A stretch of 64,000 nucleotides of DNA from Erigeron canadensis. Lineage: Eukaryota; Streptophyta; Magnoliopsida; Asterales; Asteraceae. Below are positions 29,847 through 42,399 of this stretch, piece by piece. Both the position numbers and the translations under genes were made by a program. Numbering within the stretch: the first letter of the stretch is position 1; each line of letters begins with the position of its first letter. Under the pieces are notes generated by a model. It worked only from the letters and a program-made list of their open reading frames with translations. It searched no databases and had not been told where the DNA came from. The stretch lies in assembly GCF_010389155.1 (NCBI RefSeq), contig NC_057767.1, positions 39,035,688-39,099,687 on the forward strand. Direction: 5' to 3'.

Positions 29847-32800
29847 ATGTCGAGTCGTATCCAGATTTCATTGGCGGGGCTTGTTTATATAATAGTACCC
29901 ATTTCCTCATTAATCCTTTTGGGTTTACATTATGTATCTGCAGCAGCCCGTCAATGTCTGGACGATCAGGAAGCGTTACTGTTGGCGTTCAAAGATGATG
30001 TCAGTTATGATTCTTGGCTCTCAGTCAAGATCGTGGGGTGGAACAAAAGTGTCGTCGCCGACTGCTGTGATTGGGGCGGCGTCACATGTGATAATGATGG
30101 TCATGTTATTGGACTGGACCTTAATAATGAGACCATAAACGGGGGGATGATGAATGATTCCTCTGCCCTTTTTGGTCTTGGGCATCTCCAGTCACTTAAC
30201 CTGGCCCACAACAGTTTCGATGGTCCATTGCCATCAGCATTCGGAAAGAAGCTTACTCTGATGAGACATCTGAATCTGTCCAATTCTAATTTTGAAGGTC
30301 AGGTTCCTACTAGTGAATTTTCACTAATGACCAGGTTGGTTACCCTTGATCTCTCTTCTTCAAGTTATCCCTACATACTGGCTCTTGAAAATCCAGATGA
30401 TCTTAGGATGTTAATTCAAAACTTTACACAACTAAGACAACTCCATCTCAACTCTGTGACCATTATCGAAGATCATTGGTCTGAGGTCATATCTTCTTTT
30501 CTGCCTAATTTAGAGGTTTTAAGCTTAAAGGGTTGTAGTCTTTTGGGTCCTCTGGACTCTTCCCTTGCTAAGCTTAAAAACCTCTCTGTTATTCTTCTTG
30601 ACGATAACAGCTTTTCTTCTCCAGTCCCCCAATCTTTTGCAGACCTCCAACATCTGACTGTTCTGAGCCTCCATGGTTGCAATCTCAGTGGATCACTTCC
30701 AAACAAAATCTTTCAGGTGCCTACTCTAAAATCAATCGATTTGTCAAATAATGAACTACTCCAAGTTTCTCTCCCTGCTGAGTTTCCTGGGTCGTCCCTT
30801 GAGAATCTGGTGCTTACTTCCACACAAGTTGTTGGCACGCTGCCAGATTCTATCGGTAATCTTAGAATGTTGTCTAGGTTAGAGCTTGGAAACTGCGGGC
30901 TAAGTGGCTCGATCCCAGATTCTACCCAAAACCTTACCCGTCTAGAATATCTGGATTTAGCTGGCAACCGCTTGATCGGTTCAATTCCCTCTTTTAAGCT
31001 GTCCAAAAGTTTAGTCCAAGTATATCTCCAACAAAACAAGCTAACGGGTGAGGTCCCTTCTTCTCATTGGGAAGGCCTCAATAAGCTCGAGTTTCTAAAT
31101 TTGGCTAGCAATTCCTTGAGTGAGAGTTTTCCAGAGTCGATTCTAACACTAAAATCACTGAAAGGATTTGATATTTCCAACAACTCATTTTCTGGTCAAA
31201 TTAGCAATTCTATAAATGTTTCTTCTTTTTCTCAGTTGGATAAGATAGACATGAGTAGGAACAAGTTTCATGGGCCTATACCTGCATTCATCTTCAAACT
31301 TCCACTCATTTCAAATCTCGTACTTTCTGCAAATAATTTCAATGGCAGTGTAGACCTGGACATGTTTGGGAGGTTGAAGCATCTTTATTCACTTGAACTT
31401 TCTTATAATGATCTTAAGGTCAATGCAAACACAAACGGATCAGCCTTTTCATCACTCTCTAGACTAAACTCTCTAATGCTAGCTTCATGCAAGATGCAAG
31501 AGATTCCTGATGTCAGGAACCAGCCAACACTGAAGATGCTAGATCTCTCAGATAACGAGCTAACCGGTGAAATACCAAACTGGCTCTGGGATGCCGGCAA
31601 CGGGGCCCTTCAATTTCTGAATCTGTCACATAATAGGTTTTTAAGTCTCCAAAAGCCTTACACGTTTCCTTTTGAGCTTGAGGTCCTCGACCTGCATTCC
31701 AATATTCTGGAAGGGGATATTCCGATTCCTTCTAGGCGAGTTTATTTTCTGGATTACTCCAGCAACAACTTCGGATCTTCTATCCCTGCTGACTTTGGAA
31801 AAGCTCTCACTTTGACCTTATTCTTCTCCATCTCTAACAGCAAATTGGTTGGAAACATTCCACAGTCATTATGCAATGCCAGTAGGCTCGATGTTCTTGA
31901 TCTATCTAATAACAGTTTGACTGGAACAATACCTTCATGCTTGGCTGAAACAACCAAGACTCTTCGAGTACTGGATGTAGGAAGAAACAACCTCACTGGC
32001 AATTCTTTGGATGTGTTTCCAGAAAGTTGTAATTTGCAAACTCTAGATCTTAGCGGGAATCATTTTCAAGGACGCCTTCCCCAATCTTTGGTGAATTGTG
32101 AAAAGCTTGAGGTTCTGAATCTTGGTGATAATGCAATAACGGATACTTTTCCTTGTTGGCTGCGGAACTTGTCCAACTTGCATGTTTTTGCCGTACGATC
32201 CAACAAATTTTATGGGAACATCGACTGTCTTGATTTCAGTGGTAACTGGACGAATTTACAAATCATTGACATTGCTTCCAATGGATTTTCTGGCAGTCTA
32301 CCTCCAAAGTTTTTTGCAAGTTTTCAAACCAATGAATCAAAGTTCAGTCACCTCCATTTTATACATCCTGCTAATAGTGCCATATATTATCAGGATTCAG
32401 TCACTCTAATTTTAAAGGGCCAAACCACAGAGATTGTAAAAATTCTCACCATCTTCACTTCCATTGATTTCTCCAACAACAATTTCCAAGGAAACATACC
32501 GGTCACGATTGGTGATCTTAAATGGCTTAAACTTCTCAACTTGTCCCACAACGCACTCACAGGCCCAGTCCCGCAATCAATGGGAAAAATGGGAAACCTT
32601 GAATCACTGGACCTCTCAGTCAACGAGCTTAGTGGAACCATTCCACAACAGCTTGCAAGTCTTACTTTTCTCTCCCTCTTGAATCTGTCGGATAATCAGT
32701 TGTCAGGGCGTATTCCAGGAGGCCCACAATTTCAAACATTTACAGAGGCATCATTCAGGGGCAACCAAGGTTTATGCGGTCTGCCTTTGACCAAGGTCTG

Positions 32801-33053
32801 TAACAACGCTACTTCAAATGTTCCTACAGCATCAACACAAACTAATGAAGATTCAGATTATGAAACTGGGCTCTATGTCAGTATTGGATTGGGATTTCTG
32901 GTGGGGTTGGTGATTATAGTTGGTCCACTTGTTTTTCTCCGAAGATGGAGAAATTGGTACAGCAATCATGTTGATAGAATCCTTGCAAGGATCGATAATA
33001 AACATACAGGCATGGTCATTAATAATAATGAGCATCAAGACAGCACCTTTTAG
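29847..33053 (+). CDS. LRR receptor-like protein, Cf-type (full length)
   Basis: Intronless, 1068 residues. Domain order is that of Cf-9/Ve-type receptor-like proteins. A signal peptide (about 1-33) and an LRRNT_2 cap follow one another, the cap with Q-C-L-D-D-Q-E near 36 and the paired-Cys motif C-C-D-W-G-G-V-T-C near 75. About 30 plant-type LRRs come next, interrupted by an island around 830-875 (Y-Y-Q-D-S-V-T-L-I-L-K-G). A C-terminal cap (G-L-C-G-L-P-L) and a short acidic stretch (E-D-S-D-Y-E) lead to one membrane helix at about 1010-1031 containing a GxxxG motif (G-F-L-V-G). A 37-residue basic tail ends the protein, with no kinase. Such proteins sit in the plasma membrane and signal in immunity or development through SOBIR1/BAK1-type kinases; the ligand here is unknown. 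A shortened paralogue lies 16 kb downstream. No frameshift or stop is seen, so it looks functional. Confidence 0.93.
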   Translation: MSSRIQISLAGLVYIIVPISSLILLGLHYVSAAARQCLDDQEALLLAFKDDVSYDSWLSVKIVGWNKSVVADCCDWGGVTCDNDGHVIGLDLNNETINGGMMNDSSALFGLGHLQSLNLAHNSFDGPLPSAFGKKLTLMRHLNLSNSNFEGQVPTSEFSLMTRLVTLDLSSSSYPYILALENPDDLRMLIQNFTQLRQLHLNSVTIIEDHWSEVISSFLPNLEVLSLKGCSLLGPLDSSLAKLKNLSVILLDDNSFSSPVPQSFADLQHLTVLSLHGCNLSGSLPNKIFQVPTLKSIDLSNNELLQVSLPAEFPGSSLENLVLTSTQVVGTLPDSIGNLRMLSRLELGNCGLSGSIPDSTQNLTRLEYLDLAGNRLIGSIPSFKLSKSLVQVYLQQNKLTGEVPSSHWEGLNKLEFLNLASNSLSESFPESILTLKSLKGFDISNNSFSGQISNSINVSSFSQLDKIDMSRNKFHGPIPAFIFKLPLISNLVLSANNFNGSVDLDMFGRLKHLYSLELSYNDLKVNANTNGSAFSSLSRLNSLMLASCKMQEIPDVRNQPTLKMLDLSDNELTGEIPNWLWDAGNGALQFLNLSHNRFLSLQKPYTFPFELEVLDLHSNILEGDIPIPSRRVYFLDYSSNNFGSSIPADFGKALTLTLFFSISNSKLVGNIPQSLCNASRLDVLDLSNNSLTGTIPSCLAETTKTLRVLDVGRNNLTGNSLDVFPESCNLQTLDLSGNHFQGRLPQSLVNCEKLEVLNLGDNAITDTFPCWLRNLSNLHVFAVRSNKFYGNIDCLDFSGNWTNLQIIDIASNGFSGSLPPKFFASFQTNESKFSHLHFIHPANSAIYYQDSVTLILKGQTTEIVKILTIFTSIDFSNNNFQGNIPVTIGDLKWLKLLNLSHNALTGPVPQSMGKMGNLESLDLSVNELSGTIPQQLASLTFLSLLNLSDNQLSGRIPGGPQFQTFTEASFRGNQGLCGLPLTKVCNNATSNVPTASTQTNEDSDYETGLYVSIGLGFLVGLVIIVGPLVFLRRWRNWYSNHVDRILARIDNKHTGMVINNNEHQDSTF

Positions 33054-34068
33054 TAATTCGAACAAGGTATAGGAAAGGAAAGCATAGGCCTGAAGCAAGA
33101 TTGGTTTGTGTAATCCAAGAGAACCATGGATATGCTTGGAGAACAAAGATATCCGTTGTATATACTTGTAACATTTTGTATTTTTCGATTTTCTTCTGTT
33201 GGATATATATTACTATAACTAAATGATAGTAATTGGATGAAAACCATGGTGACTCTTCTGATCAGATAGAAAGAAACGAAGGCAAGTTACGGTCTTTCAT
33301 TATTAATTGATATGCTTACTAACACAAAATGAAGCCTCTAAATAGGCCGTACACCATCAGTTACCACATAGCTACTAAAAAATTGCAATAACTAACTTAT
33401 AAAAACACAACTAAAGAACCACTAATTATTTAGCTAATTAACCACCAAGTGTCAAATCCGCAAGGAAATGCTACATTTATTTAGGTAGCAATAACTAGTT
33501 TTGTATGACAGTACACTTCTCCTTCATTCAAACTTGGTTTTGAACACCAGTCTACATGCATGCTTTAGCTGTGGCAAACATTAGATCAGCTAGTTGTTAA
33601 TTTTTGGGACTCTCGAGCTTCACTTCTTTTGCCATCAGCTCCCATATAAAGTATTATAAGTCACAGTGTTACTTTTGTACTCAAATCATGTAAATCATTG
33701 GGTCTAAAACAACTCAAGTAGTCATTATGTAGTCGAATATTTGTTTATGTATGATAATGCTTATTTGATTACAAATAAATCAATCCCAACGATATATAGC
33801 AAAACGAACAACTAGTTTTAATCATATTTAATCTAATAGTATGTATGTATGTAAATACTTTATTAATAGCTCTGTTGCTCAAAAAAGAAATGCAACTTGT
33901 TCCTTGAATCGGGAAACATTTAATTTTTCTTACCCTAAATTTGGTAAGTTTTATACCGGAAGGGCCTGAGGGTTTTCAATCCCATATAAATATTAGTCGA
34001 TGACGTTTTAGATCTTCATTGACGAATTTATTCATGTGCAGACCCGGACTACTTTCTCACAATTGTAT
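33054..34068. other. Intergenic between convergent genes
   Basis: It contains the 3-prime UTRs of the receptor-like protein (plus) and the uncoupling protein (minus). No other coding region or clear element. Confidence 0.5.
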
Positions 34069-34764
34069 TCAAGATGACTCAATGCTTTTCACAAATTTCT
34101 TCGCCTGTCCAACAAATGAGAAAGTTATCAATCAATAATCTGTAAACATTACGAAAACATGGAAAATGTATCAGTCTTTATCTACTTCCTATCATCAATC
34201 AATAATTTGCAACAATTATAAACTGAAAAATATGTACCAAAACAGAGGAATCTTATGCTAAAAACAGCAGTAAAAAGATACATTTATACTTCCTCCAGTC
34301 TGATGAAAAAAAGCAATATTTGACAGCACAGATGGTTTAATGGTTTATAAACAAGAAGTGACGACTATTGTCTGTCAGTCAACATCATTGGTTAGTTCTC
34401 GTAACGAAGAGAATAGATTATTATTATTTAGCCATTGACATATCAGAAAATTTAATTATTTGGGGTAAAAGGTCACCCTGATGAACTTTATAGCGCAACA
34501 AATATGAGTTTAAGTACAACGTGGTTGATAAACCATAGCAGTTCATTGTCACAACATGCCATGAGGCCCATGACAATGCGATCAAGCTAAATAGCAAACA
34601 ATTAATCTAAAGGCTACATAGCAGATACTAGACACAGTTGACATGCATTTTGAGCTCCTATCTAATATGCAGTTAGACTTGAGAGTTCATTTATATGATT
34701 AATCGGAAAAATGAAATATTAACTAAGAGAAAACTAACTTTCATAGAGATAAAATCAAGGATGG

Positions 34765-34803
<39 letters not shown>

Positions 34804-37800
34804 GCTCCAAAGTCAGAAACATGATGACATTCCAAGAACCCAACCTTCCAAAATTTGGAATAAAGCCTTTGTAGAAAGCAAACGGTCCCTAACAAAAATA
34901 TATAACAAATCCTATTAACTTAATGGCCAACACACCGTCCAGTGGTACAAAAATGTTAAGTAGGTATTGGAAAGATAATTCATTTATCCAAGCAACTCAT
35001 CTCAAATTTGCATGACAGATGTCTATAGAACAAAAGTGTATTCTTTATGAGTGCCCATGAGTGAGTAAGAACTTACATCATTCTTTAGTGTCTTTACAAA
35101 GCAATCAATTGTGCCTTTGTAGCTTGGATCTCCCATCATTCTTGACTTTACCTGAAAAATCACAACACATGCAAGTATTTTTCTTAATCAATTTATGATA
35201 AGAACCATAATGTATCTAATGGCTCTACTCGATCAAAGTATGAACTAAGTTTGGTAAAATCATACACCAATCCTATAGAAACATGGGTCATCACATTTAG
35301 GAAATGGTTAAGTGGAATTTTAAACAGGTTCGAATCAAAAGATCCAGACGAATTATAGCAAGGTTTAGCATAATGGGAGAAATTGGATGACAGTTGAGAT
35401 CTGCTTGTGACTTGTAAGATAGAGATCTTCCTGTTAGGAGGTTCATTGTTTATACTAGAAGTAAACTAAACAATTGAAATTAGAAGATTACATATATATA
35501 AATAGTGTTTTTCAATTCAAATCCGTCAACTTACAGCTTAAGATTTATGGAATCATGTATCCAACTTTCTGTGAACTAGAAAGTCAATAAGAAACAAAAG
35601 TGCCTTATAAGATTGCATACCACTGATTGAAGCCATGATTTAATTACCATGGCGGAGAATTACATCAATGGATGATCCTATCTTAAAGACACTTTCGGTA
35701 GTATCTGTTTTAACAAATTACGAGCAGCACAAGAAGTCGGCATAATAGAAGATAGAAGCAATTGCTTAGGTTTTTTTTTAATTAATCACGCGATATTGCA
35801 CCAGTTCTCTTTAAAGATACTAAGATTGAAGACGAGCATAATTATACTATAATTTAGTACCACATCAACTGGGGATCCAACGCAAACGGCAACAAATCCA
35901 GCACCTAAGCCAGATAATAGATGTGTGAGGACATTATCGGTGAACCCAGGGATCTTCAGAATTGTCTGGAAGGTAATATCAAATACAGGCACAGTTAGAA
36001 CTCTGCGGATTACTACACATTGGTTTTATTTTCATTATTTATGATTGCACAACAACCTGCTTCACTTGATCATAGCTGGCTAATTCTGCAGCATTGATTA
36101 TGGCATTACGGGCAACATTTGGCCCCAGTCCAGTCCATAGAGCTCTAACCCCTTCCTGAAATGCATGTGTAATGTTTAGAAAAAGTCAATGAAAGCAGCC
36201 AATGAACGAATGAAGATCAAGGATTCTAAACTGGGGCATTACTTGTCTCACAATAGTGGAATAAGCATTTAAGGCGCCAGAGTAACGCCTTGGCACACCA
36301 GCTGCCAGTTTGCCTTCAGCTTGAAGGCGGACTTTAACTAGATCAGTAGGATTCGCTACAGATATAGCCAGAGCACCTTGCGGAACAAAATGAAACAACA
36401 ATTTACATTAATGAACAGAATTCAATGCAGAAATGGAAAAACATGCATAAGTTGTACACATAGCCTGAAGGTACTCAGTGAAAGGTCTGGAAGGGATGTG
36501 CACGTAGGCAATAGGTTGGGCAGATTGGCCCAATAGACGGGACCCTAATTCTATTATTCGGGTTCCGACTTTTATATTCCCTAGATTCTTCCTACTTTTT
36601 CAGTTTAATATATAAATTGCATTAAATAAACTAGGGACCTCCATTAACCCAAACTATCTTAGGTAGGGAATCTCAGCAGTTCAGACAAAATTTTAATTTT
36701 GGCTAAACCTGCCGATTAAAAGTGTACAATATATACATGTTTTATTGATCCCTTGAAGAAATATTCAGATATATCATATGTTTCCTCTAAAGAATGTGTA
36801 CATCTTTGTGTGCTTCCGAACCTTAATCAAGTGCTATTTGTTCAAAAAGTAAATAAAGAAAGAGAAAATCCATCACGTAGTCTTACTTACCGGTTGTGAG
36901 ACCAGCAAGTATTTTAGTGGTCAAAGGAACATCTCCAACAAAATTATCGCCCACATATAAGTTTTTAATCTGTTTGTCACGCAAGAAATTCATTAATAGT
37001 TTATTCAATGAAGCCTATGTAGTTAATATTGGTGGGATATCAGTTATCGGTCCTCCTCTGGAATATCGGTCCCGATATTATGTGTGATATTTACTGATAG
37101 CGGTGGGATAGCGGTTTCCAGGTTTTTTATATTTTTTTAAGAAAAAGTTTGTCCAAACTAAAAGCCAACATAATAAACACTCATTTTTGCAAGTACTAAC
37201 ACTTATCTGTTAGATATTGACACTTTTAAGTTTGACTTTTGATATTTCTATCAAATTAACTAGTAATTATTATTAATACTATTATTATAATATAGATATT
37301 GCATAATACTTAAATACCGTTATCCCGCTGTGATAACCGATATCTCAACTATCGGTAAATATCGGTCTGGCCGATATCTGATTCTGGACCACTATAACTA
37401 CATAGAATGAAGCTAAACATAAAGGATAAAAAAGACGCCAAGCGTACCGGTTCATACAACCCAATTCTTAAACCTCCAAACAAGCATTGACGATGCAATC
37501 CAGGTACAATGCCTTTCCACAAAGAAGCAAGACCTTCTTCCCTGGCAATTGTTCCTACAGTGCCTAACATTCCCCTATATTTAGGTAAAGCTATACCATC
37601 ACCTGCAATGGCTTTCTTTTGTAACTGAAGCCTCACCTTGGCAGTGTCTAACGGAATTGTACAAATCTGCTCAGAGTTATTCATATGAAATTACAAAATG
37701 AATGAGAAGTATTTTGTTTGCAGACTTGGGTGGAGTTAGGATATGAGAGCCAATACTATATACATCCAAAGCACAAATGTATCCAATTTGAAAAGACCAG

Positions 37801-40536
37801 AGGTGATGTTTCAACACAATGACACATTCAACTTGAATAGGATAATTTTGGTCATTATTTATCTCAAACAGGTCAAATGGGTAACCTTCAAAAAGTTTGA
37901 TAAAACGCAACTTGATCAAATGAATTGAGTGTTGTCTCAAATGTATTTAACCTCCTAAAGCCTTTTATTCAAATCAAAAGGAAATCATATAATCGCATCG
38001 AGAAATCGAGCCACACGTGTTTAACGTGAATGAAGAAAGTGTGGGATTGGTCCAATCAAAAGGAAATCATATAATCATATGGAGAAATTGAGCTACACGT
38101 GCTTAGAAGGATGAGGACTGTAATTATGTATGAGGCAAATGTTCAAACTCTACACCATGAGTCCATGACAATAACGCTTAAGAAAATAAAGATGATGAGG
38201 TGAGACAACCACGAATGAAAAGCTTGCAAGACCTATATGGTCAACGAATGTGAAGTTCAGAGCCCCGTGATATTCAAACACAAATCTATGATGGAATAAG
38301 CTCTCCCATATTATTAATGAAAGGAGGATAACTCAAAACCTTACAATTCACAACATGTCAACAATATGCTCTGCCAATATATATAGACTACATAATCCTA
38401 GTTTGACTATAATTCTAAGCCTTATAACTCATTATAATCTCCTAAATCAATACAAACATGAAAGTAACCATATCTGACTCTTAATCAGTTCCTATATTGT
38501 AGCATTACCCACGTGCTCAGGTTTGGCCTATCGCCCATATGCTAGGGCTGATCAGTGAGCCCAACAGAATGAGATAAACCTGATTTGACTTTTAGCATAT
38601 CCCGAAGACATTAGTTTAAACAAGTGATAAGAGATGAGAGATTGAAATAGGTTATGGGTGAAAAAGCTTCTAGAATTGAACAGAGACAATTCAATCAGTA
38701 AAATCTTAAGCATTTCAATTTAAGTAGCCAATCTATGAAAATGGAGGTGAAAATATCTTCTTTTTTTTTAAGCGATGGACTTGAAGAAGTCAATGACTAG
38801 GATACATGGAAAGTTGGTAAGGATATGTAAGTGAATAAAAGCAGCAAAGAGCATGGAATACCAAAAAAGAAATTGATATGAAGAAAAGCTGAATGCCCAT
38901 ACGAGCATGCATGGATTCCAATGTAGAGTAAGTTAAGTAATTATTTCTTTATACTGTATGTAGAGGATGTTGTATTTATGGAAAACTAGTTAGCGTACCC
39001 GTGCTTCGCGGCGGTCTTCACATATTAGCAAATAATATACATCATATAAGTAGATTTGTTGTTTAGAAATGAAATTATAAGTTTTTTACGTCGAAAAGAA
39101 CTGCTGTAGTTATTTGGTTATGACTGTTTTGTTTACTTTGAAGTCTATATATAATAAAATATAACATAACAATCGATGTAAGGTTAGAGGTAGACCAAAA
39201 GTTGATCTGTGATATTGTATGGGTGATTTGTTTGAGAGTATCGAGTATGTAATTTAGGAGTAGGAGTAGGAAAAAATGTCGTTCAATATATATATATATA
39301 TATATTGCTGTTTTTAAAAGTACACTTACTATAGATGTAAATTAGATACATTACTCTATTGTCACACCCTTTCTTGTCTGTCTCTAGTCTCTACTCCACC
39401 GCACCTTGGAGATCTAAAAAGACAATATTACACTCTATCAACATATTTTTTTATTTAACCATTCTAATGAAGAGTTCGTAAATCATGGAAGAAAGATATA
39501 GGTTAGTGTAAAAAAGAGATGAAGCGTTCATAAAGACGGCTTTTTTTTTAGCTTTGGAAAAACAAATTGGGTTTCCGGTCACCGGATAACATGTGACAGT
39601 GCTATTTTAAAGATTTGTTAGCGGCGGAGTAAATCCCATCCGACTATCGGAGCATGAGGACGTATCCAATCTTCGTTTCAACTAGTTACTGCCACCACAC
39701 GCTTAACTGTCCTGTCTTTCGGGATGTCAACCCAACCGCATTACATTTTCGGTGATGGTTGCGATGTTCGACTCCGTCAACCACCAACCGAAAGCTAGAT
39801 CCGGCGGCTGGAAGGGCTGTGTGATGAAATGACGTAAATGCCCTTTATTTTTTTGGAAGTTGTAATTTGTATTTGCTGCCCTTTATCTTGTAAAAGTTGT
39901 TTTTTTTAAGTTGTAATTTGTTTTTGCTGCCAACCGAGTGCTACAGTACCGGTTAAACCCGACCCGGTACTGTAAAAGTTGTTTTTTTAAGTTATAATTT
40001 GTTTTTGCTGCCAGCCGAGTTGCTACAGTGCCATTTTGAGTTGTTACATTACCGAGTTGCTACAGTACCGGTTAACCCGATCTGGTACTGTAAAAGTTGT
40101 TTTTTTTGAAGTTGTAATTTGTTTTTGAGTTGTACAGTACCATTTTGAGTTGCTACAGTACCGGGTAACCCGACCCGGTACTGTATCACCGGCTTTTGGA
40201 TTGTTATATATATAATGATTCCAAGATAACACAGGAGTTTAAGGAAGGCTATTAAAAAAGATAAAATAAATAAATACATGGGGGTTATGTATGTAGTACT
40301 GGATCAGACTCAGACATCGACGACCCCCCCCCCCCCTTTCCCCTGCTGTATGTATTAATTAATTAATTAAGGGATCTACCAACCAACCAAGGGAATTGAT
40401 TTTGCCAAAATTAAGATAGATACTGTATATATTAGGGAGACACGTAACGTACCTCAGCAAAACAAGCGGCGAAAGCACTGCTACCGAAAGTTCCGGCGAA
40501 TGATATGTCGGAATTCCCTCCGCTCCCGCCCACCAT
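34069..40536 (-). CDS. PUMP1: Plant mitochondrial uncoupling protein
   Basis: Nine exons on the minus strand: 40453-40536, 37448-37666, 36891-36969, 36243-36376, 36057-36155, 35861-35965, 35077-35151, 34802-34888, 34069-34104. The frame is intact and gives 305 residues, as in plant PUMP/UCP1. Three Solcar repeats carry [18 protein letters not shown] and S-P-V-D-V-V-K-S-R. The stretches [12 protein letters not shown] and [15 protein letters not shown] match the plant uncoupling group. It acts in the inner mitochondrial membrane as a fatty-acid-activated, purine-nucleotide-inhibited proton leak; plant UCP1/2 are also reported to exchange dicarboxylates such as aspartate and glutamate. All junctions are GT-AG. 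Intron 1 (2.8 kb) contains a Helitron end and a hairpin minisatellite; intron 2 is mostly a hAT-type MITE. Confidence 0.95.
37015..37405. mobile_element. hAT-type MITE in intron 2 of PUMP1
   Basis: 391 bp. Ends CTATGTAGTTA and TAACTACATAG are perfect 11-bp inverted repeats, with weaker inverted similarity further in. It is flanked by perfect 8-bp duplicates AATGAAGC at 37007-37014 and 37406-37413. The interior is filled with ATATCGGT and GATATC variants in both orientations. It lies 45 bp from one exon and 42 bp from the other. Confidence 0.85.
38987..39160 (-). mobile_element. Helitron 3-prime end in intron 1 of PUMP1
   Basis: On the minus strand the sequence reads CCGCCGCGAAGCACGGGTAC then GCTAACTAG and T, i.e. 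a GC-rich hairpin followed by CTAG (38987-38990) with T next to it. That is a Helitron terminus. The other end (TC...) was not found, so the right border given is arbitrary. Confidence 0.5.
39870..40190. repeat. Minisatellite with TACAGTACCGG/CCGGTACTGTA hairpins
   Basis: Three irregular copies (about 39942, 40064 and 40153) pair TACAGTACCGG with CCGGTACTGTA around TTAAACCCGACC or similar. Each could form a stem of 9-11 bp. Between them lie repeats of AAGTTGTAATTTGTTTTTGC and GAGTTGCTACAGT. The stretch is inside intron 1 of PUMP1, and nearby minus-strand open frames are artefacts of it. Confidence 0.8.
40324..40336. repeat. C13 homopolymer
   Basis: Thirteen C in a row followed by TTTCCCC, in intron 1 of PUMP1 about 120 bp from exon 1. 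Its length may be uncertain in the assembly. Confidence 0.8.
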
Positions 40537-41280
40537 CCTCTTATTATTTACTTACTCCGATTTTTCACTTTATTCTTCTATTCAATTCTTATTCTACACA
40601 CCAGATCCAAAAGAGAATCCTCCTCCTGGCTCCTGCTGCAGCCCTGCTGACTAAATACTAAAAATAATAATAATAATGGCCCCGCCCCCCAATGCAAATC
40701 TTCTTATACATGATGGATGGTGTATTTATGTATCGCCTATAGGATGGCTGGCAGGCCAGTGGAGGTACGTGGAGGAGTAGGGCCACTTTTTTTTTTTTTT
40801 TTTTTTTAAGAAAAAAACAGATTTAAAATAAGGAAAATTGCAGGAGCCGTTTCTCCGTTTTGATTAAAACTTGTGTTTGAAATATTTTAGGGATAAAACT
40901 TTGTCACGATTACTATCTATAAACCTTTAAAAAAACATATTAAAACTCTGTTTTAAGTAATTTAAATACTTTTTTCAATATTATCATATTATCCTTAATT
41001 CACATATTACCTTTAATTTTATATCTCTAAACACAATCAGACAAACACCTTATCAAAATCTAACACTGTCACTTCTTTCCCTCCTTCTTATTTACACACA
41101 CGCATATCAATTCCTCCCCCACTGTTTTGTATTATCATCGCTGCAACGCGCGGACACCAACCTTCATGTAAATAATATGGACACATTATATAAATTTTGG
41201 CAGTAGATAATACTATAAAATTACAAATTTATTAAATGCATAAAAAGTTTTTAAAAAAAAAACTAGTACTTTATGTATTA
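40537..41280. other. PUMP1 5-prime flank and repeats
   Basis: The first 150 bp should hold the 5-prime UTR and promoter of PUMP1 (minus strand). A T19-20 homopolymer lies at 40789-40807. GCTGCAACGCGCGGACACC near 41140 resembles a Helitron 3-prime end without a CTAG, so an older relic may be here. No gene. Confidence 0.4.
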
Positions 41281-41473
41281 CTAGACGAATACACGCGCAA
41301 TGCAGCAGTGTATGTGGCGGTGTGTCAGTGGTGGCCGTGGCGAGTAAGATAGATAATTTATGTAAAATAATTTATGTGATTTAAGGAGTTAATGAAAATA
41401 ACTTAATACATAAAATATGTTTTAAGAGATTCTAAAAATAGAATACATAGTTTGTATTATAAGGGAGTATAGA
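41281..41473 (-). mobile_element. Short non-autonomous Helitron (minus)
   Basis: On the minus strand it begins TCTATACTCCCTTATAATAC and ends with a GCATTGCGCGTGTATTCGT stretch and CTAG at 41281-41284. The next bases on that strand are T at the 3-prime side (41280) and A before the 5-prime end (41474), fitting an A/T target. About 193 bp. The GC-rich GTGGCGGTGTG interior resembles the other Helitrons here. Confidence 0.7.
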
Positions 41474-42399
41474 TATAGATAAATTATCATTTGAATTTTT
41501 GTATAAAAAAATACACATTTTAACTCATCCATTTAAGACAACCCTAAAGCTGTATTAAGGAGAAATTATAAAATAAAGTTACAACTTTTCATTTATTTCC
41601 AGGCTAAAAAATTAAAAAGAATATATGCATCATAATAATATAATTTCGTATCGAATGTCATCTCCTTGTATTCTATTGGAATGGAATGGGAATGGAAGCC
41701 TTGTCATATTATTATTCCCCCCACATACACACCACTAGTCCACTTGTATCGCATTGCATTTATCTCTTCTTTTTTCACTTCCCTTTTCTTTTTGCTTTCA
41801 GCATGCCAAATAAAAATAAAAACATATAATACATATATCTTACTTTTATATAGCAATATCAGATTGTTCAACAAATTTAGTTGAAAAATGAAAATGTGCT
41901 TGATGATTAAAGGTGCAACCTTCGTCGTCATTCATATGGATGCATATCACATCCATCCGCAAGATATGGGGACTAGTATGTATTTTACAAGTAGTTGTTA
42001 AAAATACTTCAGATCCTATATTCCTATTGATAATGATATAAAAAGGAATTCTAAAAGTATAGTTTCAAAACTAGGGAATGAACATGGTCTCTTTACATAA
42101 TAAAGAAAATCCAAAGTCAACCACAAAGATTAAGGCAAGAGTCAGGTATTCACGTTGATTCATATTCTACAGTATTTATACAACTGTATATATTTGTAAA
42201 CCCATGATCACGTACGTCACAAGCTACAAATGAGTTTTTTCATCAGTCAAAACCAAAAAATCAAGGAAATACATGGACTTGAATGAACAACGAATCATAC
42301 TAAAAGTTTCTCCCAAAAGAATACGCTAAAATCCTGCTCTCAACTTTGCTGAAAGGGGAATGCTACAACCTGTGGATGCGAGAGAAAATGGATAAGTGT
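41474..42399. other. Intergenic, no gene seen
   Basis: AT-rich. The right part should be the 3-prime UTR of the transporter gene on the minus strand. Short open frames near 41666-41931 have no family features. Confidence 0.5.

Noticed and set aside
34767..34801. TA microsatellite beside PUMP1 exon 8 as a splice defect
   Set aside because: The donor GTATAT is formed by the repeat itself and keeps the frame, so the junction is usable.
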